In this document: piece by piece, positions 1 through 7,250 of the stretch
How positions within the stretch are numbered: the stretch's first letter is position 1
Layout: every line of letters starts with the position of its first letter
Source: Brevibacillus sp.
GTDB taxonomy: Bacteria > Bacillota > Bacilli > Brevibacillales > Brevibacillaceae
DNA length: 9,576 nucleotides
Reading direction: 5' to 3'
Assembly (NCBI GenBank): GCA_029240815.1
Contig: JARDZO010000221.1
Coordinates: forward strand, 1 to 9,576
Position numbers and translations under genes: made by a program
Notes under the pieces: generated by a model
Told to the model about the DNA's origin: nothing
The model's input: the letters and a program-made list of their open reading frames with translations, nothing else
Database searches by the model: none

Positions 1-126
1 CCCGTGAATCGTTGTGGAGCGGTCAGTCTTTACTCCCTTGCAGGTTGTAGGCCGGAGCGTAGATCGGAAACCTGCTTCTCCTCACCACAGCAATGCTTGA
101 TTTACCCTACTTTTTAACACACGTTG
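1..126. other. Left-edge region with no supported gene
   Basis: No convincing gene is seen here. Frame 1 of the plus strand is open from the edge to a TAA at 115-117, but its 38 codons look like no family I know and have no visible start. On either strand the bases 13-89 could fold: TGTGGAGCGG (13-22) pairs with CCTCACCACA (80-89) with two mismatches, and GCAGGTT (40-46) pairs perfectly with AACCTGC (69-75). This may be chance or part of an RNA cut by the edge. Confidence 0.4.
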
Positions 127-163
127 GCAAAAATAAAGAGTCCTTCCCAACCAGGAAAGGCTC
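127..163 (-). terminator. Intrinsic terminator of mntH
   Basis: On the minus strand GAGCCTTTCC (163-154) pairs with GGAAGGACTC (147-138) across a 6-base loop, with one C-A mismatch and one G-U pair. The run TTTATTTTT follows at once (137-129). The stem can be lengthened by flanking A-T pairs. It lies 16 bases beyond the mntH stop codon, the expected place for a Rho-independent terminator. The plus-strand reading lacks a good U-run, so it probably works leftward only. Confidence 0.8.
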
Positions 164-179
164 CTTATTCGCTTTGTCG

Positions 180-1532
180 TTATCCAAAAAGTGTCTGAAA
201 AAGCAGATAGGCATTCAGCACCATGATGATGCCCGCCACGATCCACGACAATCCTTTCAGCCAAGGGGCATTTACAAACTCCCCCATTTTCTGTTTGTCG
301 TTCGTAAACTTCACGAGCGGTACCACAGCGAAGGACAGCTGGAGCGACAGAATAACTTGACTCAGGATGAGCAGCTGAGTCGTTCCGCTCTCTCCGTATA
401 GTGCCGTCACAATAACGGCGGGAATAATGGCGATCATCCGTGTAATCAATCGTCTCAGCCAAGGCGTGATTCGCAGGTTCAGGAACCCTTCCATGACGAT
501 TTGCCCAGCCAGCGTACCTGTCAGTGTCGAGTTCATCCCTGCTGCAAGCAATGCTACACCGAACAGGACGCTACCCAGCGTCGTACCGAGGAGAGGTGCC
601 AGCAAGTGATACGCGTCACCGATTTCCGCTACCTCTGTCATACCTGCCCGGTGAAAAGTTGCTGCAGACAAGATCAGAATTGCGGCGTTAATCCCCAGTG
701 CGAAAACCAGGGCAATCGTGGAATCTGCTGTTGCGTATTTGATCGCCTCTCGTTTGCCGAGTGTAGTTTGTTCATATTGTCTTGTCTGCACGATAGAAGA
801 GTGCAGGTACAGGTTATGTGGCATGACCGTTGCACCCAAGATCCCGATCGCGATATAGAGCATCTGCGGGTTTTTGACGATCTCGGCAGTCGGGATAAAT
901 CCACCCAAGATTTCTTTCACTTCGGGTTGCGACCAAATCATTTCAAAAGCAAAGCACGCGCCGATTGTCACGATCAGAGCGATGACGATCGACTCAATGT
1001 AACGGAATCCTTTGTTTTGCAAGACGAGTACGATGAGCACATCCAGTGCCGTAATCAGGACCCCGTAAACGAGCGGAATTCCAAACAACAGATTCAACGC
1101 AATTGCCGCACCGATGACTTCTGCCAAGTCGCAAGCTGCAATGGCCAGCTCGCATAACACCCACAAGCTCATAGCCACGGGCTTGCTGTAGTGATCGCGG
1201 CAAGCCTGGGCCAAATCTCGCCCCGTCACGATCCCCAGCTTTCCAGCCAATGCCTGTAGCAAGATTGCCATCAAATTAGACAGCATGATCACGGACAGCA
1301 ACGAGTAGCCAAAGAGAGAACCTCCGGCAATATCGGTCGCCCAGTTCCCGGGGTCCATGTACCCGACGGCAACCAGGTATCCGGGACCTGCAAACGCGAG
1401 AAACTTGCGAATCCAAGAGCCCTTTTGAGGAATTTTCATCGATCGATGAACTTCGGGCAAAGACGGCTGTGATGCCTCGTTTCTCCAACTGCTTTCTTGA
1501 ACAGCTTCACTCGTATTTGATCCAGTTCTCAT
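180..1532 (-). CDS. mntH: Nramp-family Mn(2+)/divalent metal:H+ symporter MntH
   Basis: This 450-residue protein is a proton-coupled importer of Mn(2+) (also Fe(2+) and other divalent metals) in the cytoplasmic membrane. The two family signatures that build the metal site are intact: DPGN in helix 1 (residues 60-63) and MPH in helix 6 (237-239, within [11 protein letters not shown]). The conserved helix 3 stretch [20 protein letters not shown] (128-147) is also present, and about eleven hydrophobic segments run to the C-terminus. The length is slightly above the usual 410-430 because of a polar N-terminal tail of about 45 residues. I chose the ATG at 1532, preceded by AAAGGTGGGTGG. An upstream ATG at 1619 in the same frame would place 29 codons in what should be the leader and has no comparable ribosome binding site. 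The gene is monocistronic, with its own promoter, a likely MntR operator and a terminator. The family is certain; metal preference is inferred from the operator and from the bacterial MntH group. Confidence 0.95.
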   Translation of the reverse strand: MRTGSNTSEAVQESSWRNEASQPSLPEVHRSMKIPQKGSWIRKFLAFAGPGYLVAVGYMDPGNWATDIAGGSLFGYSLLSVIMLSNLMAILLQALAGKLGIVTGRDLAQACRDHYSKPVAMSLWVLCELAIAACDLAEVIGAAIALNLLFGIPLVYGVLITALDVLIVLVLQNKGFRYIESIVIALIVTIGACFAFEMIWSQPEVKEILGGFIPTAEIVKNPQMLYIAIGILGATVMPHNLYLHSSIVQTRQYEQTTLGKREAIKYATADSTIALVFALGINAAILILSAATFHRAGMTEVAEIGDAYHLLAPLLGTTLGSVLFGVALLAAGMNSTLTGTLAGQIVMEGFLNLRITPWLRRLITRMIAIIPAVIVTALYGESGTTQLLILSQVILSLQLSFAVVPLVKFTNDKQKMGEFVNAPWLKGLSWIVAGIIMVLNAYLLFQTLFG

Positions 1533-1621
1533 TATTTCCACCCACCTTTGTGGCCTTATCCATTTTTTTTGCGCATGTGCAACTTTTAGATAAAAAAATA
1601 TAGGATTTGCTATGACCAAAA

Positions 1622-1641
1622 ATGTTTACCTAGCGAAACAT
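1622..1641 (-). promoter_or_regulatory. Probable MntR operator of mntH
   Basis: The bases ATGTTTACCTAGCGAAACAT form a 20-bp palindrome with 16 of 20 positions symmetric (ATGTTT..CTAG..AAACAT). The core TTTACCT-AGCGAAA resembles the MntR boxes of Bacillus subtilis mntH and mntA, which have the form TTTGCCT..AGGAAA as I recall them. It starts about 6 bases after the -10 hexamer of the mntH promoter, so it covers the transcription start. A manganese-loaded MntR dimer bound here would block mntH. Identity is inferred from shape and position. Confidence 0.7.
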
Positions 1642-1647
1642 ATTCTT

Positions 1648-1675
1648 ATTATATTCCTTTCTTTCCGTTTTGCAA
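1648..1675 (-). promoter_or_regulatory. Sigma-A promoter of mntH
   Basis: On the minus strand TTGCAA (1675-1670) and a perfect TATAAT (1653-1648) are separated by 16 bases. Transcription should start near 1641, inside the putative MntR palindrome, giving a leader of about 110 bases before the ATG at 1532. The leader shows no yybP-ykoY manganese riboswitch core that I can recognise. Confidence 0.75.
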
Positions 1676-1699
1676 CTTCTCTTGAAGTCCGTTTTTTTC

Positions 1700-1728
1700 G
1701 ACACAAAATTCACCTTTCATGCATAATA
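1700..1728 (+). promoter_or_regulatory. Possible sigma-G promoter of the ger operon
   Basis: CATAATA at 1722-1728 matches the sigma-G -10 consensus CATANTA. The matching -35 position (1700-1705, GACACA) is a poor fit to TGNATA, so the call rests on the -10 alone and on the expectation that germinant receptor operons are expressed in the forespore. A start near 1735 would leave about 30 bases before the AGGAGG at 1766-1771. Confidence 0.35.
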
Positions 1729-1778
1729 CCGCCATTTTGTTTAACAATAGCTATATTCCTTCTTTAGGAGGTACTGCC

Positions 1779-3182
1779 ATGTATTGGGGCGAGGAACTAG
1801 CCGCTCGTTTTAGTGATAGCTCCGACTATCAAAGCAGTCAAATCAGCATCGAAGGCGAGTCCTTTACCCTCTGTTTTCTGGAAAGCCTGATCGATTCTCA
1901 TTACATTCAGGATCGTATTATTGAAAAGCTACATCAGTCCAACTATGAAATGCCATTCTCGGAGATAACCTCCCTGGATCAAGCAATAAATGAGATTCTT
2001 CAAGGGAATCTGGTCATCATCAAAGAATCCGATCAAACAGCCTACATCGCCATTGGCAAAGGTATGGAACAAAGAAGCATTCAAGAATCCGAGAATGAAA
2101 GCTCGCTTCGTGGGCCACGGGACAGCTTTGTGGAATCATTGCACACGAATCTGTCGTTAGTCAGGCGGAGATATCCGGATCCAGAACTAAAAGTTAACAT
2201 TCAATTGTTAGGAAGGCGAACAAATACCAAAGTGGCTTTGCTATTCATTAAAGGAATCGTCAACCCCAACATTCTCGATGAAGTCAAGACGCGTCTGGCT
2301 ACCGTTGATATAGACCAAATCTTGGACAGTGGAACGATTGAACAATGGATTGAAGACAGTTGGTACTCTCCTTTTCCACAAGTCCAATATACAGAACGCC
2401 CAAACAACGTCTTGCATGCGTTGACGGAAGGACGTGTTGCCATCATGGTGGATGGCAGCCCCTTTGTCCTAATCGTCCCTGTCACATTTTCCATGCTATT
2501 TCAAGCCCCTGACGACTATTACGAGCGCTGGATGATCGGTACATCTATCCGACTAATCCGGGTCGTAGGGGCATTCATCGCATTGATCCTGCCGTCACTC
2601 TACATCGCCCTCATCTCTTATCATCCCGGAATGATTCCCACTCAGTTGGCTTTGAGTATTTCCGCAACAAGAGCGGAGGTGCCATTCCCTGCCCTTATAG
2701 AAGCTGTGTTTATGGAGGCCACGCTGGAAATGCTGCGCGAAGCCGGATTGCGCCTGCCCAAGGTCATGGGGCAAACGATTGGCATCGTCGGAGGGCTCGT
2801 CATCGGCCAGTCGGCAGTGGAAGCGGGCATTGTCAGTCCGGTTCTTGTCATTGTCGTGGCGATCACGGCTATTTCGTCCTTTTTGGTACCCGCCTATAAC
2901 GGTGCGATCGCTCTGCGTTTGCTTCGTTTTCCCTTGATGATTTTATCTGGCAGTCTCGGCCTGTTTGGTCTGATTCTGGGATTAATGGCAGTTTTGGCTC
3001 ATTTAGTCTCCCTCAAATCGTTTGGGATCAACTATTTTGCACCCATAACACCCTACCGGTTTAGTGACTGGAAGGACCTTCTCGTCCGTGCACCGCTCGT
3101 TTATCAAAAAAATCGACCAGAAATTCTCCATCCACTCGATCAAAAACGAATGAACACCCAAAAACGCAAGAAAGGGTGGTAG
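1779..3182 (+). CDS. GerA-family spore germinant receptor subunit A
   Basis: The A subunit of a nutrient germinant receptor in the spore inner membrane, 467 residues, typical for the family. A soluble N-terminal half (about 1-255) holds SLRGPRDSFVESLHTNLSLV (109-128), TNTKVALLFIKGI (148-160) and TERPNNVLHALTEGRVAIMV (205-224), ending in DDYYER (245-250). A membrane half (about 256-412) holds SLYIALISYHPGMIP (273-287), VPFPALIEAVFMEATLEMLR (301-320) and GIVGGLVIGQSAVEAG (335-350). A basic cytoplasmic tail follows. The start is the ATG at 1779, set by AGGAGG at 1766-1771 with a 7-base gap; the ATG at 1719 in the same frame lacks such a site and would overlap the likely promoter. It is first in an A-B-C operon with two bases between its stop and the next start. 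The germinant cannot be read from sequence, so no gerA/gerK/gerB symbol is given. Confidence 0.95.
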   Translation: MYWGEELAARFSDSSDYQSSQISIEGESFTLCFLESLIDSHYIQDRIIEKLHQSNYEMPFSEITSLDQAINEILQGNLVIIKESDQTAYIAIGKGMEQRSIQESENESSLRGPRDSFVESLHTNLSLVRRRYPDPELKVNIQLLGRRTNTKVALLFIKGIVNPNILDEVKTRLATVDIDQILDSGTIEQWIEDSWYSPFPQVQYTERPNNVLHALTEGRVAIMVDGSPFVLIVPVTFSMLFQAPDDYYERWMIGTSIRLIRVVGAFIALILPSLYIALISYHPGMIPTQLALSISATRAEVPFPALIEAVFMEATLEMLREAGLRLPKVMGQTIGIVGGLVIGQSAVEAGIVSPVLVIVVAITAISSFLVPAYNGAIALRLLRFPLMILSGSLGLFGLILGLMAVLAHLVSLKSFGINYFAPITPYRFSDWKDLLVRAPLVYQKNRPEILHPLDQKRMNTQKRKKGW

Positions 3183-3184
3183 AC

Positions 3185-4273
3185 GTGATTAAGGACAGAT
3201 TGACGACCCCACAAATCACCGTTCAGATGTTTGCCGCTATGGTAGGGGTCGGTATATTGACCTTGCCAGAGACAGTAGGCACCAAAGCTGGTGTCGACAG
3301 CTGGATCGTGATCTTCATTGCAGGGTTTCTCTCTATGGTGGCTGTTTCCATCATGGCATACCTGGGGAACCGCTTCCCTGGCCAAAGCATCATTCATTAT
3401 GCCCCCCTGCTGATCGGTCGTTTTTTGGGATCTGTCGTCCTGCTGGCTTTCCTGATCTATTTTCTGTTTTTTGTGGGTACGGTGGTGCGGATCTCTGCCG
3501 ATGTGACCAAGCTGTTTCTGCTCGATCTGACCCCGGTCGAAGTCATCATCATCGGTATGCTCAGCATCAGCACCTATCTCGTTTTGCATGGAGTCAACGC
3601 GATCGCTCGGTTCAACGAATTCATTCAACCACTTGCGCTCTTCCTGCTCTTGCTGGTTTTGACGCAAACCCTGCGCGATACCGATTTGGGTCGAATCCTT
3701 CCCGTTCTCGGCGATGGCATTCAGCCATTGATCCGCTCGTTACCCACAACGTTTTTTTCTTTCTTGGGTTTTGAAATCTTGCTTTTCATCCAACCATTCA
3801 TGGAACAGCCGCGTACGGCGCAACGAGCGGCTTTACTCGCCATTGGCACGACTATGCTTCTGTACGCAGTGGTCACGATCTTGAGCATCGCCGTACTCGG
3901 CAAGACAGAAGTCACGCTGGTCGAATACCCCACACTGACCATCATTAAAAATATCGAAGTCCCTGGCGCGTTTATCGAACGTCTCGACTCCATCATGATG
4001 ATGGTCTGGATTCCTTTTTCGGTCACGACAGTCGTCATGTTCCACTATTGCGCCAGTCTCATTCTTGCCCAGATGCTCCGACTCCAAGAACATCGCGTCA
4101 TCGCTCTTCTCATCATTCCCGTCGTTTTTTTGATCGCGGTTTTGCCGCGGAATATTTTGGAGGTAGACAAATGGAGCCAATACGCGAGCCTGCTGGGGGC
4201 GTCCCTGATCAGCGTCGTACCCATTTGGCTCGTGATTGTGTACAAATGGAAAAAAAGGAGGCAGAGCGTGTGA
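3185..4273 (+). CDS. GerB-family spore germinant receptor subunit B (APC-like)
   Basis: The B subunit of the same receptor, 362 residues, an integral protein of the amino acid-polyamine-organocation transporter fold with about ten hydrophobic segments. In B. subtilis GerAB this subunit forms the germinant binding pocket. Visible family features are the helix 1 stretch MVGVGILTLPETVGTKAG (19-36), FLGFEILLFIQPFMEQP (193-209) and the ERLDSIMMMVWIP region (265-277). I chose the GTG at 3185, which has AAAGGGTGG at 3171-3179 and a 5-base gap. An in-frame GTG at 3176 sits inside that ribosome binding site, so it is less likely. The stop TGA overlaps the start of gerC by 4 bases, indicating translational coupling. 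Substrate specificity is unknown. Confidence 0.94.
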   Translation: MIKDRLTTPQITVQMFAAMVGVGILTLPETVGTKAGVDSWIVIFIAGFLSMVAVSIMAYLGNRFPGQSIIHYAPLLIGRFLGSVVLLAFLIYFLFFVGTVVRISADVTKLFLLDLTPVEVIIIGMLSISTYLVLHGVNAIARFNEFIQPLALFLLLLVLTQTLRDTDLGRILPVLGDGIQPLIRSLPTTFFSFLGFEILLFIQPFMEQPRTAQRAALLAIGTTMLLYAVVTILSIAVLGKTEVTLVEYPTLTIIKNIEVPGAFIERLDSIMMMVWIPFSVTTVVMFHYCASLILAQMLRLQEHRVIALLIIPVVFLIAVLPRNILEVDKWSQYASLLGASLISVVPIWLVIVYKWKKRRQSV

Positions 4274-5418
4274 AGTCACATGTCCTCCCCCGTGTTTTTA
4301 CTTTTATGCTCGTGCCCTTCCTTTTGTCGGGCTGTTGGGATCGAGTCGAGATCCAAGACCGTTTGTTTGTCATGGCCGTTGCGATCGATAAAAACAAGTC
4401 AGAGAAGGGAAAAAGGTCTTACTACGAATTTACCGCCCAGTTCACAGAGGCCCGCGCCTTGTCCGGAAGAGTGAAAACTTCCAACATCTCGCCTGTCTGG
4501 AATACCACTTCCACAGGCCCCTCCATTTTTGAGTGCATCCGCCTGATGGCGACACGGGTAGCCAGACAGCCATACTACGAGCATCTCCAGGTTATCCTCA
4601 TCGGCGAAGAGTTGGCGAAAGAAGGAATCGATCATGCTCTCGACCTGTTTTTCCGTGACCACGAGTCCCGGCGAAAAATCAAACTGGTCATTGTCGTGGG
4701 TTCTGCAAAAGAAGCGTTGTATGTAAAGCCAAAACTGATGCCGGTGTCCGGACAATATATAAGCAGGCTGACGGAACAAGGAGGCTCGAAAACGGCGCGT
4801 TTGCCGCATACGACTTCTATCGGTGAATTTTCCACAAATCTCCACAGTGGCAGCAATAGCATTTTACCTAGGGTCACTATCCATCCCCATGAATTGAAAA
4901 TGGCTGGTGGCGCTATCATGAAAGGGAACAAATTAATCGGTTGGCTCACCGATCAAGATGTAAAATCACTCCGCTGGATCAATGGGACGTTTTCTGCCGG
5001 CGACGAAGTCATCTTGAAAAATCCTGAAGGTGGAACTCCCGGATTTACGACCATGGAGGTAAAAGCTGTCCGCTCTAACGTACATACGGCGATCAAGAAC
5101 GGAAAGCCCGTTTTTACCGTTTTAATCCGAGGAGAAGGCAATCTAGCCGAGGATGGTTTGCAGAACAAACCTACCATGGAGAAGCTCAGAGAGAAAGAAG
5201 AGCAAATAAACAAAATGGTTCAATCCAAGACAGAGGCCTTGATTAAACAGATGCAAAGCAAATACCAAACAGACATCTTTGGATTTGGTGAAGAGCTCCG
5301 CAGACATCAGTACGCGTATTGGAAAACCCATAAAAAAGACTGGGACCAACTCTTCCGGGAAGCGGAGGTCCATGTCAAAGTGCAGACCTTTTTCAGGCGG
5401 ATCGGCCAGTTTAAATAA
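4270..5418 (+). CDS. GerC-family spore germination lipoprotein (receptor subunit C)
   Basis: The C subunit of the receptor, a lipoprotein anchored to the outer face of the spore inner membrane, 382 residues. The N-terminus is a short lipoprotein signal: basic residues, a hydrophobic stretch and the lipobox LLSGC, with the lipidated cysteine at residue 22, followed by WDRVEIQDRLFVMAVAID as in the family. Later hallmarks are HLQVILIGEELAKEGI (105-120), FFRDHESRRKIKLVIV (127-142), GGAIMKGNKLIGWL (213-226), FGFGEELRR (337-345) and a C-terminal VHVKVQTFFRRIG (367-379). The start is the GTG at 4270, 8 bases after AGGAGG (4256-4261). The reading frame stays open upstream as far as 4048 inside gerB, but those start codons lack support and would bury the signal peptide. 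It overlaps the gerB stop by 4 bases. No terminator follows: the gene ends inside a converging gene. Confidence 0.95.
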   Translation: MKSHVLPRVFTFMLVPFLLSGCWDRVEIQDRLFVMAVAIDKNKSEKGKRSYYEFTAQFTEARALSGRVKTSNISPVWNTTSTGPSIFECIRLMATRVARQPYYEHLQVILIGEELAKEGIDHALDLFFRDHESRRKIKLVIVVGSAKEALYVKPKLMPVSGQYISRLTEQGGSKTARLPHTTSIGEFSTNLHSGSNSILPRVTIHPHELKMAGGAIMKGNKLIGWLTDQDVKSLRWINGTFSAGDEVILKNPEGGTPGFTTMEVKAVRSNVHTAIKNGKPVFTVLIRGEGNLAEDGLQNKPTMEKLREKEEQINKMVQSKTEALIKQMQSKYQTDIFGFGEELRRHQYAYWKTHKKDWDQLFREAEVHVKVQTFFRRIGQFK

Positions 5419-5626
5419 GGACATAGTGGGTGATCAATACCACAGCTGACAGGATCAACAGTGTGTAGCTGCCGCCTTTTGCATAAGCCGCATCGCGTGT
5501 CAATTGTCTGTTCCGGTATGCGATATAGTAACGAAACCGCAGGATCACTCCTGTAATGAGTAACAGCAGCACTAAATAGTAAGAAGTCAGCGCCTCCATA
5601 AAGCCAATGATCAGGGAGAAGCCCAT
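5411..5626 (-). CDS. Small two-helix membrane protein, possible germinant receptor D-type protein
   Basis: A 71-residue protein with two hydrophobic helices (about 15-30 and 53-70) joined by a polar, basic linker, RFRYYIAYRNRQLTRDAAYAK (30-50). The start is the ATG at 5626, preceded by GAGGTGA; an in-frame ATG at 5674 would extend it by 16 codons but lacks this site and overlaps the promoter. It converges on gerC with an 8-base overlap holding both stop codons (TTAAATAA). Bacillus germinant receptor operons often have such a small two-helix 'D' gene within or beside them (for example gerKD of B. subtilis), and these modulate receptor-driven germination. Size, topology, position and a sigma-G-like promoter all fit that role. 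It also resembles short two-helix proteins of unknown function annotated in clostridia. Coding status is likely; function is inferred. Confidence 0.7.
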   Translation of the reverse strand: MGFSLIIGFMEALTSYYLVLLLLITGVILRFRYYIAYRNRQLTRDAAYAKGGSYTLLILSAVVLITHYVLI

Positions 5627-5662
5627 CGGTTCACCTCGTTTCGGAACAATTGTAGCCGTCAC

Positions 5663-5693
5663 TAGTATGAGCACAAACGTGCCTTGTTATAGC
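5663..5693 (-). promoter_or_regulatory. Sigma-G-like promoter of the 71-aa gene
   Basis: On the minus strand CATACTA (5669-5663) is a perfect match to the sigma-G -10 consensus CATANTA. GCTATA (5693-5688), 18 bases upstream, keeps the TATA part of the -35 element TGNATA. A start near 5655 would give a leader of about 29 bases. Forespore expression would suit a germination protein. Confidence 0.5.
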
Positions 5694-5703
5694 AACAGCC
5701 TAG

Positions 5704-7140
5704 CTACTGTGTCGCCAGGAGCGCTTTTTTAAGACGCCGGATGCCCTCTTTGATGGAATCTGCATTCTCCCATGAATACGTCAATCGCAGCCACCCCGCT
5801 TCTGCTCCATACACGCTACCGGGGGTGAACACAACTCCTTCACGAATGGCTGCATCCAACAGCAGACGCTCATCGCGCGGTTCGTCCAGACGGCACCACA
5901 CATGATAACTGCCTTCAGGGACATTCCACTCGGCCCTGTCAGCCAGATGTGTCTCCAAGGCTGTTACCATTGCACGTCGTTGTTCGTACAGATACGCCGC
6001 CAACCGCTCGATCTGTGTTTCCCACCTGTCATGTTCCAGGAACGATCGGGCCAATTGCTGGGAGACCGTGCTCGTGCCAAAATCCATCTGCTGCTTGGCA
6101 TCCGCCAGCCTTTCTACGACAGAACGGGGACCGACGAGCCAGCCGATGCGCAGGCCTGGTGCGATGGTCTTGGACACGCTACTTACGTAAAGGACGGTAC
6201 CGCTCGAGTCGATGGCCTTGATCGGCAGCGGCGGTCTCTTGCTGTCTTTCAAGGAAAGAGCACCATATGCATCGTCTTCTACCAACGGAATTCGCAGTTC
6301 CATACATGTATCGAGAATTTGCTTCCTGCGTCGTTCACTCATGACTAAGCCTGTAGGATTGTGGTACGTCGGATTGGCAAATACCATACGCAGCTTGTGC
6401 TCCTGATGCAAATGACGGATTTCTTCAGGGATAATGCCCTCTGCATCCATCGATAGCTTGTACAGGCGCAGTCCCGCTGAGGTGAACAAAGGCAAGGAGT
6501 ACGAGTAAGAAGGGCCCTCCATCGCCACTGCATCCCCCGGACTTAACAGGCAGAGCGAGATCAGGTGCAGCGCTTGCTGCGCGCCAGATGTCACGAGAAT
6601 TTCCTCCGGCGAAGCTGGGATTCCGTATTGTTTGCCCAAATGCCGGGATAGTACCTCACGCAATGCTTGATCTCCCTTGGGGTGGGTGTATCCCAGCTCG
6701 AATTGCGGGGATTGCTGCAATCGCAATAAGGCATCTGCATCGAGGGAAGGAATGAGCGGCGTCGCCAACTCAGCCTTGGCCAAATTGATGATCGCCGTAT
6801 CGAAGCATGCCTCCTGAATTCGTTTAACCAATGGATAGGCGGGTAAAAACGCTCCTCCATTGGTATATTTGTGCCAGTTGGGAACCCGCTGTACTCCCCA
6901 TAAATGACGACTGACCCAAGTACCGCTGCCTTGCATGGATTGCAATAATCCGGCTGCCCGCAATTCTTCATAAGCTGCGGACACCGTTCCTCTGTTTACC
7001 CCAAAGCGCTGGGCCAGCACTCTTTCCGCTGAAAGCGAAGAACCCGGGGGCAAATCTCCCTGAATAATTTGCTGTTCCAGCCAACGTGCAATCTGTTGGT
7101 AGACGGGGGTGTCCCCCTGCTTGTCTGGCTGCCATTCCAT
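5704..7140 (-). CDS. MocR-type transcriptional regulator (GntR winged helix plus PLP aminotransferase domain)
   Basis: A 478-residue regulator, normal length for MocR proteins. A GntR-type winged helix-turn-helix occupies about 10-78 (VYQQIARWLEQQI, LSAERVLAQRFGVNRGTVSA, LLQSMQGSGTWVS). A linker leads to a type I aminotransferase fold from about 110. The cofactor residues are intact: TSGAQQAL (184-191), HNPTG (260-264), EDDAYG (288-293), SVSKTIAPGLRIGW (321-334) with the Schiff-base lysine at 324, and arginine 452 near the C-terminus. It should therefore bind pyridoxal phosphate, probably as an effector sensor and not as an enzyme. The ATG at 7140 follows GGGAGGT with a roughly 10-base gap. 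It is divergent from an EamA transporter, a pairing also seen in B. subtilis (ydfD-ydfC), so control of that transporter is the best guess. The effector is unknown. No clear terminator follows, so reading into the small gene at 5626 is possible. Confidence 0.93.
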   Translation of the reverse strand: MEWQPDKQGDTPVYQQIARWLEQQIIQGDLPPGSSLSAERVLAQRFGVNRGTVSAAYEELRAAGLLQSMQGSGTWVSRHLWGVQRVPNWHKYTNGGAFLPAYPLVKRIQEACFDTAIINLAKAELATPLIPSLDADALLRLQQSPQFELGYTHPKGDQALREVLSRHLGKQYGIPASPEEILVTSGAQQALHLISLCLLSPGDAVAMEGPSYSYSLPLFTSAGLRLYKLSMDAEGIIPEEIRHLHQEHKLRMVFANPTYHNPTGLVMSERRRKQILDTCMELRIPLVEDDAYGALSLKDSKRPPLPIKAIDSSGTVLYVSSVSKTIAPGLRIGWLVGPRSVVERLADAKQQMDFGTSTVSQQLARSFLEHDRWETQIERLAAYLYEQRRAMVTALETHLADRAEWNVPEGSYHVWCRLDEPRDERLLLDAAIREGVVFTPGSVYGAEAGWLRLTYSWENADSIKEGIRRLKKALLATQ

Positions 7141-7166
7141 TTTTCATTGACCTCCCGTTTCGCTCA

Positions 7167-7194
7167 TAGATACCTGTACGTTGACGTTCGACAA
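7167..7194 (-). promoter_or_regulatory. Candidate promoter of the MocR gene
   Basis: On the minus strand TTGTCG (7194-7189) and TATCTA (7172-7167) lie 16 bases apart. The -10 is a weak match. The -35 abuts the first ATTGGC repeat (7195-7200), so a regulator bound there could also repress its own gene. Confidence 0.4.
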
Positions 7195-7240
7195 ATTGGC
7201 CTACCGATCCTCCTGCCAATTGGCTCTACCCTTTATTGGC
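7195..7240. promoter_or_regulatory. Candidate MocR operator: three ATTGGC repeats
   Basis: ATTGGC occurs at 7195-7200, 7219-7224 and 7235-7240. The first two extend into similar tails (CTACC and TCTACC). The middle copy is part of a perfect 10-bp palindrome, GCCAATTGGC (7215-7224). MocR proteins such as TauR and PdxR bind repeated sites next to a divergent target promoter, and these repeats sit in exactly that place. The repeats are seen; the binding is inferred. Confidence 0.5.
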
Positions 7241-7250
7241 GCCGAGTCTT

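Noticed and set aside
82..462. 126-codon minus-strand frame extending past the mntH stop
   Set aside because: It overlaps mntH in another frame, looks like no family and runs through the mntH terminator.
501..1157. 218-codon open frame on the plus strand, rich in Cys, Gln and Arg
   Set aside because: It lies fully antisense to mntH, whose protein has intact family motifs. The composition is that of a shadow frame and it has no ribosome binding site.
1533..1619. 29-codon N-terminal extension of MntH
   Set aside because: The upstream ATG has no ribosome binding site, while the ATG at 1532 has a clear one; the extension would occupy the leader.
1533..1640. Manganese riboswitch in the mntH leader
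   Set aside because: The leader is short and I see no yybP-ykoY conserved core; an operator explains regulation better.
3140..3667. 175-codon minus-strand frame antisense to gerB
   Set aside because: Gln/Asp/His-rich shadow typical of the reverse of hydrophobic codons; the plus-strand GerB motifs are clear.
4048..4269. In-frame extension of gerC into gerB
   Set aside because: It would place 74 codons ahead of the lipoprotein signal peptide; AGGAGG and the GTG at 4270 explain the start.
5902..6348. 148-codon plus-strand frame within the MocR gene
   Set aside because: Antisense shadow; the MocR frame retains all PLP-site residues.
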